A DNA stretch of 64,000 bases from Seonamhaeicola maritimus. GTDB taxonomy: Bacteria; Bacteroidota; Bacteroidia; Flavobacteriales; Flavobacteriaceae. Of this stretch, positions 8,064 through 17,702 are shown piece after piece; positions within the stretch are counted from its first letter, which is position 1; every line of letters starts with the position of its first letter. Made by a program: the position numbers and the translations under genes. The stretch lies in contig NZ_VRKQ01000008.1 of assembly GCF_008056315.1 (NCBI RefSeq), positions 1,568,957-1,632,956 of the forward strand, read 5' to 3'. The notes under the pieces were generated by a model that saw nothing but the letters and a program-made list of their open reading frames with translations, made no database searches and was not told the DNA's origin.

Positions 8064-11000
8064 ATGAAATTAAAAACTACAATGAAAGAGGTTGCCAGAG
8101 TTAGGCAAACTCTTGTGGGCGCAGTTATGATTTTGTTTTGTATGGCAATGTCAAGTGCTCAAACGGTAAAGGGAACCGTGACCGCAGATGGTCAACCGCT
8201 TCCTGGAGCGACCGTGATCATTAAAGGAACAACAACAGGTACAAGTACAGATTTTGATGGTAACTATACCATTAATGCTGATGCTTCTAGTACACTTGTT
8301 TTTTCTTACGTGGGTTATTCATCACAAGAAGTAGTGGTAGGTAGCCAAACAACAATTAATATTGAACTTTTAGCTGACAACAAACTAGATGAAGTAGTTG
8401 TTATTGGTTATGGTACACAAAGAAAATCTGATTTAACAGGATCTGTTTCTTCTGTAAGTGCAGAAGATTTAACTGCATTGCCTGTACCAAGAGTAGATCA
8501 GGCATTACAGGGTAGGGCTTCTGGTGTGCAGGTTACGCAGGTGAATGGTGCTCCTGGTGCTGGAACTGTAATCCGTGTTCGTGGTGGTAATTCCATTACT
8601 GGTAGTAATGAGCCTCTTTGGGTAATTGATGGTATTGTAGTGGGAACCAATTTTAACCTAAATAACTTAAACAGTAATGATGTTCAATCTATTGAAATCC
8701 TAAAAGATGCCTCCTCTATTGCTATTTATGGTTCCAGAGGAGCAAATGGAGTCGTGCTAGTAACTACCAAAAGTGGTAGAGGTGCTGGTTCAGGGAAACC
8801 TGAGGTAAGTGTAAATTTGTACACAAGTTCACAATTTTTACCAGAATTACCAGACAGACTTAATAAGTTAGAGCAGATTGAATTCACAAATGAAAGTGCT
8901 AACTTTAGATCTGCAGCAGAACCTTTCCCAGGTGATCCTTCTCAATATCCTGATAACGATTGGGTTGATTTAGTGTTAGGGCCGGCACCAATTTATAATG
9001 CCGATGTCTCTATCCAAGGAGCTACAGATAAGGTTAATTACTATACTTCTTTAAATTACTTTAACCAAGAAGGTATTATAAAAAGTTCAGGTCTTGAGAA
9101 GTATATCTTTAGAACGAACTTAGATGTTAATTTAAGTGATAAATTAAAAACTGGATTTAGAGTAAACTATTCTAGATTGGAGCAGGATAATGCATTGGCT
9201 AGTTTTAGTGGAGCGGCATTTGGTACTCTTAGAACACAACCCGTTTATAATGATGACGGTTCTTATAACGGATTTAATGATGTGGTGGGGTCGCCATTTT
9301 CTAATCCATTAGCTAATAGAGAGTTAAATACTAATGAAACATTTACTAATAACTTATTAGCAACAGTTTACTTAGAATATAGCCCTGCACCAAATTGGGT
9401 TATCCGTTCAACATTTAGTCCAGAATTTAATAATACTAAACAGAACAGATTTAATTCTAGCCAATCTCCTGCATTATTGTCTATAGGCGATACTGGACAA
9501 GGAAGTGCTAGTGTTCGTACTACTGCAACTTCAGGTTGGAACAATGAAAACACTATTCAGTATAGTTCTGATTTTGGTGAAGATCATAGTGTTACAGCCC
9601 TTGCAGGTGCTTCTTTTCAGAAAGTATCAACAGAAATAGCAATGGCAGAAGCATTTGGTATTACAAGTGATGCTACCGGGTTTAATAATCTAGGTAATTC
9701 AGACCCTACTAGAGCTGTAGTGTCAAGTGACTTCTCTGGATTTCAAATCGCATCTTTTTTCGGAAGAATAAATTATTCATATAAAGATAAATATCTATTG
9801 ACTTTAGTAGGTAGAACTGATGGTAGTTCGCGTTTTGCACCAGGTAATAAGTATGAGTTCTATCCGTCCATAGCAGGTGCATGGAAAATTACCGAAGAAT
9901 CATTTATGCAAGATCAGGATATTTTCCAAGATTTAAAATTAAGAGCAAGTTGGGGAAGATCAGGTAACCAAGCTATTGGACCTTACAGAACCTTTGGTTT
10001 ATTAACAGGAGCTAATACAACGCTTAATGGTGCAGAAGTTCCGGGAGTAACTTTAGGTAGACCTTCAAACCCTAATTTAAAGTGGGAAACAACAAATTCT
10101 TTTGATATTGCCTTAGAAGCATCATTGTTTGGAGGTAAAGTATTTACAGAGTTTAACTACTACAGAAAGACAACTGAAGATTTACTATTGGATGTAACCA
10201 TTCCTAGACAAACAGGTTTTAACAGTCAATTACAAAATATAGGATCGTTAAGAAATACAGGATGGGAACTTTTAATTAATTCTACCAACATAAGTACTTC
10301 AGATTTTAATTGGAATTCTACAGTAACATTATCATCAAATGATAACGAAATCTTAGATCTTGGAGGTGTAGATTTTATAGATATCGTAGTTGATCCAATT
10401 ATCGGCTCTGGTAACACGCGTTTAATTGTAGGAGAATCGGTTCCTTCATATACAGGGGTTAGATACTTAGGAACATGGAAAAGCCAAGCAGAGATAGATG
10501 CTTCTGGTAGAACAGACCCGCAGGTTGTAGGTGGTTCACATTTTGAAGATTTAAATGGAGACGGTATTGCTTCGTTAGAAGATGCCGTAGTTTTAGGTAG
10601 TCCATTTCCTGATTTAATATTTGGTATAGAAAATAATTTATCTTACAAGAATTGGGACTTTTCATTCTACTTACAAGGAACGCAGGGTAATGAAGTATAT
10701 AATTTATCGATGAGAAATCACTATTTCAACCGTGGTGAAACTGTGAAATTTGGAGATTTACGTAACCGTTGGACCGTAGATAATCCAACGTCTGATATTC
10801 CTAGAGCAGGTGCAGATTCGGTAACAAATACATTACCAAACTCAGAGTATGTTGAAGATGGGTCGCATATTCGCCTTAAAAACGTAAGATTAGCCTATAA
10901 TTTTCCTGTGGATAAAATGGGATTAAATGGTGTTAAAAATGCTACCGTATATTTAACAGGAACTAATTTATGGTTGTCTTCTAAGACAAGGTTAATTGAT

Positions 11001-11105
11001 CCAGAAGCAAGTAACTTTGGTCGTAGTAATATAGCGCAAGGGTACCTTAGTGCTCAGTACCCTAACCCAAGAGTTATAACACTTGGTCTTAACGTAACTT
11101 TTTAA
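8064..11105 (+). CDS. susC: SusC-family TonB-dependent oligosaccharide receptor
   Basis: A full-length 1013-residue SusC protein. A signal peptide ends near residue 33 (MAMSSAQ). A carboxypeptidase D regulatory-like domain follows (about 35-110, GTVTADGQPLPGATV through YSSQEVVVG), then the SusC signature DEVVVIGYGTQRKSDLTGSV, the TonB plug (about 115-230, VIRVRGGNSITGSNEPLWVIDG) and a 22-strand-type barrel that ends ITLGLNVTF. SusD follows after 11 bp. The gene is preceded by the strongest regulon promoter in the window, so it is probably the main import receptor for the sulfated polysaccharide oligomers. A start at the second Met (residue 7) is also possible and would not change the mature protein. 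Confidence 0.97.
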   Translation: MKLKTTMKEVARVRQTLVGAVMILFCMAMSSAQTVKGTVTADGQPLPGATVIIKGTTTGTSTDFDGNYTINADASSTLVFSYVGYSSQEVVVGSQTTINIELLADNKLDEVVVIGYGTQRKSDLTGSVSSVSAEDLTALPVPRVDQALQGRASGVQVTQVNGAPGAGTVIRVRGGNSITGSNEPLWVIDGIVVGTNFNLNNLNSNDVQSIEILKDASSIAIYGSRGANGVVLVTTKSGRGAGSGKPEVSVNLYTSSQFLPELPDRLNKLEQIEFTNESANFRSAAEPFPGDPSQYPDNDWVDLVLGPAPIYNADVSIQGATDKVNYYTSLNYFNQEGIIKSSGLEKYIFRTNLDVNLSDKLKTGFRVNYSRLEQDNALASFSGAAFGTLRTQPVYNDDGSYNGFNDVVGSPFSNPLANRELNTNETFTNNLLATVYLEYSPAPNWVIRSTFSPEFNNTKQNRFNSSQSPALLSIGDTGQGSASVRTTATSGWNNENTIQYSSDFGEDHSVTALAGASFQKVSTEIAMAEAFGITSDATGFNNLGNSDPTRAVVSSDFSGFQIASFFGRINYSYKDKYLLTLVGRTDGSSRFAPGNKYEFYPSIAGAWKITEESFMQDQDIFQDLKLRASWGRSGNQAIGPYRTFGLLTGANTTLNGAEVPGVTLGRPSNPNLKWETTNSFDIALEASLFGGKVFTEFNYYRKTTEDLLLDVTIPRQTGFNSQLQNIGSLRNTGWELLINSTNISTSDFNWNSTVTLSSNDNEILDLGGVDFIDIVVDPIIGSGNTRLIVGESVPSYTGVRYLGTWKSQAEIDASGRTDPQVVGGSHFEDLNGDGIASLEDAVVLGSPFPDLIFGIENNLSYKNWDFSFYLQGTQGNEVYNLSMRNHYFNRGETVKFGDLRNRWTVDNPTSDIPRAGADSVTNTLPNSEYVEDGSHIRLKNVRLAYNFPVDKMGLNGVKNATVYLTGTNLWLSSKTRLIDPEASNFGRSNIAQGYLSAQYPNPRVITLGLNVTF

Positions 11106-11116
11106 AAAAAAATAAT

Positions 11117-12700
11117 ATGAAAACAAAAAATATAATTTTATACATCTTTGCAATTTTCACATGTTTTGGATGTGAGAGTTTTTTAGAGGAAGATCCAAAG
11201 GCGCTTATATCGCCTGAATCGTTCTTTGCTTCAGAAAATGATGCAAGACAAGCGGTTCAAGGTATGTATGCCATATTGAAGAATAACTCATTGTATGGTC
11301 AGGTAGGACTGGATCATTTTTATGATAACGGTTGTGATATCATAGAACCAAACCGTGCGGCAAATTTTGTGCAGCCAATTGGAAATTATACACTTAATGA
11401 AGCGATTGCAGATGTGTCCGTTCAAAAAATGAGTGTTTCAGATACATGGAAAGACCTTTATAGAATAATCTTGAATGCCAATGTAATCATTGACAGGGTA
11501 ACTGGAAATGAGGCTATTGGTACTGAAGAGGTAAGAACTGATATTCTTGCTGATACTAGATTTATAAGAGGCTTATGCTACTGGCATATTACCAATCTTT
11601 GGGGTGATGCACCATATTATACTGAAGCTCTTACCCTAGAAGAAATTAGTTCATTAGGAAGAGCACCAGAGGCAACTATCATTGACGGTGTTTTAGCGGA
11701 TTTACAATTTGCACAAGACAATTTACAGGATGCTTATACAGGAGATCAAAGTGGTAGAGCATCAAAATGGGCTGCAGCTATAGTAATGGCAAAAATTTAT
11801 ATGAAGCAGCAACAATGGCAAATGGGCTTAGATAAATGTTTGGAAATTATCAATCAATCACCTCATAGTTTGTTAGATTCTTATAATGAAGTATTTGATC
11901 AATTTAACGAGTATAATGCAGAGATTATTTGGTCTTTGGATTTTGCTAGAGACATTAATAGTCAATTTGACCCTGCATTCCCAGGAAGATCCTTTGCAGG
12001 TAATAATAACTGGCGTCCTAGTATGTTTAATCCGCGTTTAAGAGATGAGCCATTAAACACTGCTGAGAGAGGTGCTTTAGGAGATGCATTGGCTGCTCGC
12101 GGTGAAGCCTTTAACGGAACTGGACTTCAGGTGGCGTCTAAGGATTTTGCCGAGAAGTTCCCAACAAATGATTTAAGAAGAGAATTAAATATAGTTGATA
12201 ACTATTTAGGGTTCGATTTGGTATTCCCATACATGGCCAAGTTTTGGAATTTAGAGTTAGACAGATCACCACGTTTTAATCACTCAGATAACAGAATGGT
12301 ATTCCGTTTAGCAGATGTTCATTTAATGGCTGCAGAATGTGAAAATGAGCGTCCAGGTGGAAATCCAAACATGGCGTTCGAATATATTAGAAAGGTTAGG
12401 GAGCGTGCGTTTGCTACTGTTCCAGAGGCTGAAGCAATACTTGGTTTAAGTCAACAAGAATTTAGAGAGGCTATCTATGATGAACGTAAATGGGAGTTAG
12501 CTGCAGAAATGCATAGAAGATATGACTTAATTAGATGGGGTATCTTATTAGATGTAGTTCAAAATTTAGAATTCCGTTTCTGGACTCCAAATGATAATAT
12601 TAGACCTTATCATGTTAAATTACCTATTCCTCTACAGGAATTGATTAATAACCCTGCATTGTTAGAGTCAGATCCAACAAATAACGGATATAGACAATAG
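11117..12700 (+). CDS. susD: SusD-family glycan-binding lipoprotein
   Basis: A 527-residue lipoprotein with lipobox FGC (Cys19) and the mature start ESFLEEDPKA. SusD landmarks: RFIRGLCYWHITNLWGDAPYY, TPR-like helices (KWAAAIVMAKIYMKQQQW) and the C-terminal ERKWELAAEMHRRYDLIRWG. It is translationally close to susC (11 bp) and followed by a strong terminator at 12741-12774, so susC2 and susD2 form a two-gene unit. It differs clearly from the SusD at 910-2421, so the window holds two independent import pairs rather than a recent duplication. Confidence 0.96.
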   Translation: MKTKNIILYIFAIFTCFGCESFLEEDPKALISPESFFASENDARQAVQGMYAILKNNSLYGQVGLDHFYDNGCDIIEPNRAANFVQPIGNYTLNEAIADVSVQKMSVSDTWKDLYRIILNANVIIDRVTGNEAIGTEEVRTDILADTRFIRGLCYWHITNLWGDAPYYTEALTLEEISSLGRAPEATIIDGVLADLQFAQDNLQDAYTGDQSGRASKWAAAIVMAKIYMKQQQWQMGLDKCLEIINQSPHSLLDSYNEVFDQFNEYNAEIIWSLDFARDINSQFDPAFPGRSFAGNNNWRPSMFNPRLRDEPLNTAERGALGDALAARGEAFNGTGLQVASKDFAEKFPTNDLRRELNIVDNYLGFDLVFPYMAKFWNLELDRSPRFNHSDNRMVFRLADVHLMAAECENERPGGNPNMAFEYIRKVRERAFATVPEAEAILGLSQQEFREAIYDERKWELAAEMHRRYDLIRWGILLDVVQNLEFRFWTPNDNIRPYHVKLPIPLQELINNPALLESDPTNNGYRQ

Positions 12701-12740
12701 TAGTAGGCAATTTATATTTATGAATTGTTCAGTTTGTGTA

Positions 12741-12774
12741 AAGGCCGAAGAACTAAGTTCTTCGGCCTTTTTTT
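12741..12774 (+). terminator. Rho-independent terminator after susD2
   Basis: A perfect 13-bp stem AAGGCCGAAGAAC (12741-12753), loop TAA, and GTTCTTCGGCCTT (12757-12769), running into a T7 tract. It separates susCD from the GH5-GH3 unit. Confidence 0.93.
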
Positions 12775-12790
12775 ATGAAACAAAGCTCAA

Positions 12791-12837
12791 TGCAGCACAG
12801 TACAGGACAAAAAGAATAAACTTGGATACTAATTTTG
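12791..12837 (+). promoter_or_regulatory. Regulon promoter of GH5-GH3
   Basis: TGCAGCACAG and TACAGGACAA lie in tandem, cores at 12792 and 12802 (10 bp). The -7 box TAATTTTG at 12830-12837 is a perfect TAnnTTTG and starts 28 bp after the proximal core. It also argues that translation starts at 12856, because an ATG at 12835 would lie inside the -7 box. Confidence 0.85.
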
Positions 12838-12855
12838 GATTTCAGACATATCTTC

Positions 12856-14247
12856 ATGAAGTTTAAATTTATTCTTATAGCTTGTATATTAAGTTCGTTA
12901 AATGTTCTTTCCCAAATAAAGCACGGACTTAGAGATGAATTAGGCAGACATATAATACCAAGAGGCTTTGTGGTAAATACCAATGATGGTGGTGGAGAAG
13001 TGTTTTTTAATTCAGATGATTATGCACGTATGGTTAGAATGGGTGCTAATACTCAGGTAGTACGTTTAGAATTAGGAAAATTAAGTGATTTTTCAGGTGG
13101 CCAACTAGAACCAAAGTATCTATTAAAATTGGATTCATTGGTAGCTATGGGAAGAAATTCTGGTATAAAAACAGTTTTTAAAATGACTGTTTATGGGGTA
13201 GATGAATTTAAATGGGAAACCTTCTGGCAAAATAAAAAGAACGAGTATAATACTTATATAGATGCTTGGAAAGTAATATGGAATAGGTATGCAGAAGACC
13301 CATCTGTATTAGGCTACGATGTGGTAAATGAACCACGCAAATTAACTATGGACATTTCGTATTCCGATTTAACCAAGCAATACTTGATTCCGCTTTACCA
13401 AAAAATAATTTACGAAAGCCAAAAAATTAATTCAAACAAGAAGATATTATTTCAGTCTATTTTCATGAATAAAGGAGAGAAAATAGATAATAATCAATAT
13501 GCCGAAATTACAGCACCGATAAATAGAGAAAACATCATTTTTGCGCCACATATTTACCAAGATAATATCGACTATATAAAACGTAATATGGATAGGTTCG
13601 ATAAAGAATCAGATATGTTAAAAGCTCCCATATTAATTGGAGAGTGGGGTTTTCCAACTTTTGCAACTACAGATACGTTAATTGAAGGAAAGCTAGGGCA
13701 ATTAAAATATAGGGAATTATATATTAGGACAGCCGAAGTTTTTGACCTCATGGGTGTAGGTTCCATCAAAGCTTGGTTTTTAGGAAACCGCACCATGCAA
13801 CATTTTCTTTCAGGAGGCCCTTCAACATGGTCCATTTTTAGTGATAGTACAGATGCTGGTACCGTAGAAAGAAAATATATAACCGATGTGATTTCCAGAC
13901 CTTTTCCTCAATCAATAGCAGGAGATATTCAGTCTTTTTTATTTAATCATGCCACCCGAACACTTAATTTAAATATTAAATCTGATAATAGTAAAGGACC
14001 CTCAAAAATATTTATTGGCGCTAACAGACATTATCCAGATGGTTTTTCAATCATTATAAATAAGGACTTTATCTTGTATTACAACCCTTTAAAAAATGTT
14101 GGTTTAGAAACATATAGGGCACCAATAGGCACAAATCCTTCAGATTATATTTGGGATGAAAAAAGCCAAAAACTAATCATTTTAAAATGGCCTTTTGATA
14201 AAGAAGAACTTAATCTGAAAATTGTTCCAGGGATTCGAAACTTTTAA
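12856..14247 (+). CDS. GH5 family glycoside hydrolase (endoglycoceramidase-like), secreted
   Basis: A 463-residue protein from the ATG at 12856. The longer ORF begins at 12835 inside the -7 promoter box and adds residues in front of a good signal peptide (FILIACILSSLNVLSQ), so the downstream start is preferred. GH5 core: RGFVVNTNDGGG at the N-terminus, general acid/base Glu159 in DVVNEPRK, the His/Tyr pair in FAPHIYQDN, and nucleophile Glu263 in LIGEWGFP. The C-terminal about 110 residues form a beta-sandwich like that of endoglycoceramidase-type GH5 enzymes. The substrate is not evident. In this context a beta-glucosidic or beta-xylosidic bond in an algal glycan is plausible. It is co-transcribed with the GH3 gene 24 bp downstream. 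Confidence 0.82.
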   Translation: MKFKFILIACILSSLNVLSQIKHGLRDELGRHIIPRGFVVNTNDGGGEVFFNSDDYARMVRMGANTQVVRLELGKLSDFSGGQLEPKYLLKLDSLVAMGRNSGIKTVFKMTVYGVDEFKWETFWQNKKNEYNTYIDAWKVIWNRYAEDPSVLGYDVVNEPRKLTMDISYSDLTKQYLIPLYQKIIYESQKINSNKKILFQSIFMNKGEKIDNNQYAEITAPINRENIIFAPHIYQDNIDYIKRNMDRFDKESDMLKAPILIGEWGFPTFATTDTLIEGKLGQLKYRELYIRTAEVFDLMGVGSIKAWFLGNRTMQHFLSGGPSTWSIFSDSTDAGTVERKYITDVISRPFPQSIAGDIQSFLFNHATRTLNLNIKSDNSKGPSKIFIGANRHYPDGFSIIINKDFILYYNPLKNVGLETYRAPIGTNPSDYIWDEKSQKLIILKWPFDKEELNLKIVPGIRNF

Positions 14248-14271
14248 TTAATACAAACTAGAAAATAACCC

Positions 14272-16443
14272 ATGAAAAAATTATTATTTATCAGCATTAT
14301 TACATTCGCTTGTTTTTGCTGTAATTCAAAAGATGATAAGAAAGAAGTTAATCAAAAGGATTCTGAAATAGCTAAAAAAGTAGAGCAGCTTATAAGTGAA
14401 ATGACGCTTGATGAAAAAATAGCTGAAATGACTCAGGATGCTCCTGCAAATGACAGACTGGGAATCCCATTTATGAAATATGGAGAAGCATTACATGGAT
14501 TATGGCTTGTACTTGATTACTACGGTAATACAACAGTTTATCCGCAAGCGGTAGCCTGTGCATCAACTTGGGAACCAGAACTCATTAAAAAAATGGCGTC
14601 TCAAACTGCACTAGAAGCACGGGCTTTAGGTGTTACCCATTGTTACTCACCTAATTTAGATGTTTACGCAGGAGATGCGCGTTACGGTCGTGTTGAAGAA
14701 TCGTATGGTGAAGACCCTTATTTAGTTTCGAGAATGGGCGTTGCATTTATTCAAGGTTTACAAGGTACAGGTGATGAGCAATTTGATGAAAATCATGTCA
14801 TTGCAACAGCTAAACATTTTGTTGGATATCCAGAAAACCGACGTGGTATAAATGGTGGATTTAGTGATATGTCTGAACGTCGTTTACGTGAGGTTTACTT
14901 GCCATCGTTCGAGGCAGCAGTAAAGGAAGCACAGGTAGGTTCTGTAATGCCTGGTCATCAAGATTATAACGGAATTCCATGTCATATGAATACTTGGTTG
15001 TTAAAAGATATCTTAAGAGATGAGCTAGGTTTTGACGGTTTTATTGTATCTGATAATAATGATGTAGGGAGAATAGAAACGATGCATTTTATTTCTGAAA
15101 CCAGAACTAAAGCGGCTATTTTAGGTTTAAAAGCAGGTGTTGATATGGACTTGGTAATTGGGAAGAACGTTGAATTAGCAACGTATCACGCTAACGTTTT
15201 GAAGGATACAGTAATGCAAGACCCTTCGTTGATGCCTTACATAGACAAAGCTACATCACGAATTTTAACCGCAAAATATAAACTAGGTTTATTTGATACA
15301 GAGCAAAAAGAAATTGATGAGGAAACAGTAAATGCAGGTCGTGAAGAACACCGTGAGTTTGCATTGGAAATTGCTGAAAAATCTACTATCATGCTTAAAA
15401 ATGATAATAACCTCTTACCAATTGATTTATCAAAAATAAAATCATTAGCTGTCATTGGGCCTAATGCCCACGAAAAAAGACCTAAAAAAGGAACGTATAA
15501 ACTATTGGGTGGGTATTCAGGATTACCACCATATTATGTTTCAATTCTAGATGGTTTAAAAAATAAAGTTGGCGATAAAGTAAAAATAAACTACGCTAAA
15601 GGTTGTGATATTAATAGTTTTTCAAAAGAAGGGTTTTCTGAGGCGGTTTCTGCTGCAAAAAAATCGGATGCTGTTGTTCTAGTTGTGGGTAGCTCTCATA
15701 AAACCTGTGGTGAAGGAGGAGACCGTTCTGATCTTGATTTGTATGGCGTACAAAATGAATTAGTAGAGGCCATTCACAAAACAGGAAAGCCTGTAATTGT
15801 TGTTCTAGTTAATGGTCGTCCGTTGAGCATAAACTACATCGCCGAAAATATACCGTCTGTACTTGAAACGTGGTATGGCGGCATGAGAGCAGGTGATGCT
15901 GTAGCAAATGTAATTTTTGGAGACGTAAACCCGGGAGGTAAACTAACAATGTCTTTTCCACGCTCTGTTGGACAAGTTCCTGTTACTTATTTGGAGCGTC
16001 CTGACTTTATTGGATCTGGAAAAGGAAAGTATCGATTTAGTGATAAGTCACCATTGTTTCCTTTTGGATACGGATTGAGTTATACAACTTTTAAAATAAG
16101 CGGACCTAAACTTAAAAATACTAGTATAGATATAAATGGAACCACAACAGTTTCAGTAGATGTTACAAATACAGGTGAAAGAGAAGGCGATGAAGTTGTA
16201 CAATTGTATGTTCGTGATGATTTTGCTTCTGTAGGCAGGTATCTTAAAATGTTAAAAGGCTTTAAACGTATTACTCTGAAACCGGGAGAAACTAAGACGG
16301 TTAGTTTTGATTTAGGTTTTGAAGAGTTAAATGTATTAAATCAAGAGATGAAAAAGGTTGTGGAACCAGGCACTTTTACCATTTCTGTTGGAAATTCTTC
16401 TTTAGAAAAAGATCTACAAAAAGTAACTCTTGAGGTGAGATAA
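14272..16443 (+). CDS. GH3 family beta-glycosidase, lipoprotein
   Basis: A 723-residue protein, full GH3 length, with a lipoprotein-type signal ending FACFCC (Cys16 or Cys17). The (beta/alpha)8 domain has YSPNLDVYAGDARYGRVEESYGEDP, KHFVGYPENRRGINGG and nucleophile Asp261 in FIVSDNNDVGR. The second domain has KSTIMLKNDNNLLPI and GGDRSDLDL. The C-terminal fibronectin-III-like domain ends with LKPGETKTVSFDL and the VEPGTFTISVG motif. GH3 enzymes of this layout are beta-glucosidases or beta-xylosidases; xylosidase would fit ulvan, which contains xylose, but this is inference. It ends with a terminator at 16472-16504. Confidence 0.92.
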   Translation: MKKLLFISIITFACFCCNSKDDKKEVNQKDSEIAKKVEQLISEMTLDEKIAEMTQDAPANDRLGIPFMKYGEALHGLWLVLDYYGNTTVYPQAVACASTWEPELIKKMASQTALEARALGVTHCYSPNLDVYAGDARYGRVEESYGEDPYLVSRMGVAFIQGLQGTGDEQFDENHVIATAKHFVGYPENRRGINGGFSDMSERRLREVYLPSFEAAVKEAQVGSVMPGHQDYNGIPCHMNTWLLKDILRDELGFDGFIVSDNNDVGRIETMHFISETRTKAAILGLKAGVDMDLVIGKNVELATYHANVLKDTVMQDPSLMPYIDKATSRILTAKYKLGLFDTEQKEIDEETVNAGREEHREFALEIAEKSTIMLKNDNNLLPIDLSKIKSLAVIGPNAHEKRPKKGTYKLLGGYSGLPPYYVSILDGLKNKVGDKVKINYAKGCDINSFSKEGFSEAVSAAKKSDAVVLVVGSSHKTCGEGGDRSDLDLYGVQNELVEAIHKTGKPVIVVLVNGRPLSINYIAENIPSVLETWYGGMRAGDAVANVIFGDVNPGGKLTMSFPRSVGQVPVTYLERPDFIGSGKGKYRFSDKSPLFPFGYGLSYTTFKISGPKLKNTSIDINGTTTVSVDVTNTGEREGDEVVQLYVRDDFASVGRYLKMLKGFKRITLKPGETKTVSFDLGFEELNVLNQEMKKVVEPGTFTISVGNSSLEKDLQKVTLEVR

Positions 16444-16471
16444 AAATTGGAATTTAGTTAGCTGAATGTTT

Positions 16472-16504
16472 AAAGAGAGGAGTTCAACTCCTCTCTTTTT
16501 TTTT
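16472..16504 (+). terminator. Rho-independent terminator after GH3
   Basis: AAAGAGAGGAGTT at 16472-16484 pairs with AACTCCTCTCTTT immediately after, followed by a long T tract to 16504. The stem is strong and the loop very short. Confidence 0.92.
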
Positions 16505-16629
16505 GAAATATAATAGAAAAAAACATTTATAAAAGCATCCCTTTTTTATTGAAAAACACGTAAAAATTAGTTTAAAAAAAATCGATAATACCACATATTT
16601 AAAGAGTTTCCCGATGCTAAACAGTAAAG

Positions 16630-16686
16630 TGCAGCACACAGCAGGTAGGTACAGGATACAAAAAATAAGTATAGTGTGTAATTTTA
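16630..16686 (+). promoter_or_regulatory. Regulon promoter of the T9SS lectin-like gene, three repeats
   Basis: Three cores exactly in 10-bp phase: GCAGC at 16631, GCAGG at 16641 and ACAGG at 16651. The -7 box TAATTTTA at 16679-16686 begins 28 bp after the proximal core. The start codon is at 16739. The rest of the 296-bp gap (16444-16739) holds only the GH3 terminator and AT-rich DNA. Confidence 0.85.
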
Positions 16687-16738
16687 AACATTATTAATCC
16701 AGTTGGTGTGAAACTAACAAACTAAAAGATAAACAATT

Positions 16739-17584
16739 ATGAAAAAAATTACTTTAAAAATTTCTGCATTTTTATTACTAGTCATGTTTGGGTCTCAAGT
16801 AGATGCTCAACCTATATTATGGACTGAAAATGGTACATATAAAATAGGTGCAAGAGGTACTAATTTATTTATGACAATTAATGGTGGTACCGGTGCTTTA
16901 GAATGGCAAACAGAATTACCAGGCGATGATCCAACTCAAGTTTGGGCTATAGTGGACCATAGATCACCAGCTTCTACGGGATTGATGGAAATTACTTCAC
17001 AAGCTGGCGGACTTGACTGGACCATGTGTATAGCTTCTGATGCAGGTTATCCAAATGTTACCATTACTGTTGAACAAAGACTTCCAAAAGTGGTTTCAGC
17101 AGGTGATTGGTCTGGTTTGGATCAGTTCCAAAGAAGAAAAGCTAAAGTAGATGCAAACGGGGATCCTGACTCTGGTGGATCAAATCCAGCAACTGGAAAC
17201 AATGCATTGTTTATACAAGCACCAGCGGGTACTAATTCAAGATATGGTGTAATTCCAACTGCAGCAGGTGACCCTGTAGAATTCAATGGTGGAGGAATAG
17301 ATGTGATTGATTACCACTTTATAGCTGCATTAAGCACAGAGGCTTTTGATGCTAGTTCAATTTTTATTGCTAACCCTGTTAAAAATGAATTGTCTGTTAA
17401 AGGTTTAACTTCAAACATTAGTCAAGTTGCAATTTATTCATTGTTAGGTCAAGAAGTTCTTTCTAGAAAATTAAATGGTGAATCTTCACTTAATTTAGAT
17501 ATTAGTGCTTTAACAAGTGGCATGTATATAGTAGATTTTAAAGGAGAAAATGGAAGCCTTACTAAAAAGATAGTAAAGCAATAG
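16739..17584 (+). CDS. Secreted T9SS protein, possible carbohydrate-binding (lectin-like) domain
   Basis: A 281-residue protein with a Sec signal ending VDAQ. The central region (about 25-205) begins ILWTENGTYKIGARGTNLFM and has several W and G repeats reminiscent of beta-trefoil lectins; no catalytic motif is recognised. Residues about 205-281 are a T9SS type A sorting domain (IFIANPVKNELSVKG through MYIVDFKGENGSLTKKIVKQ), so the protein is exported to the cell surface or medium. It is a single-gene unit with its own three-repeat regulon promoter and its own terminator, which suggests high, independent expression. A role in polysaccharide binding is inference; the function is unknown. Confidence 0.65.
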   Translation: MKKITLKISAFLLLVMFGSQVDAQPILWTENGTYKIGARGTNLFMTINGGTGALEWQTELPGDDPTQVWAIVDHRSPASTGLMEITSQAGGLDWTMCIASDAGYPNVTITVEQRLPKVVSAGDWSGLDQFQRRKAKVDANGDPDSGGSNPATGNNALFIQAPAGTNSRYGVIPTAAGDPVEFNGGGIDVIDYHFIAALSTEAFDASSIFIANPVKNELSVKGLTSNISQVAIYSLLGQEVLSRKLNGESSLNLDISALTSGMYIVDFKGENGSLTKKIVKQ

Positions 17585-17614
17585 TATTTTATACTTTACA
17601 ACACTTAATTAAAA

Positions 17615-17653
17615 AACATTCTATCCTTAATTTAGGGTAGAATGTTTTTTTTT
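17615..17653 (+). terminator. Rho-independent terminator before rhaM
   Basis: AACATTCTATCC (17615-17626) pairs with GGGTAGAATGTT (17635-17646), with one G-T wobble, an 8-nt loop and a T tract to 17653. Confidence 0.9.
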
Positions 17654-17702
17654 CAATCTAAATACTCTAAAATTCAATTAAATAGAATACAAAAATAAAA
17701 CT

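Noticed and set aside
12835-12855. Upstream ATG for the GH5 gene
   Set aside because: It falls inside the predicted -7 box (12830-12837), and the signal peptide begins at the ATG at 12856.
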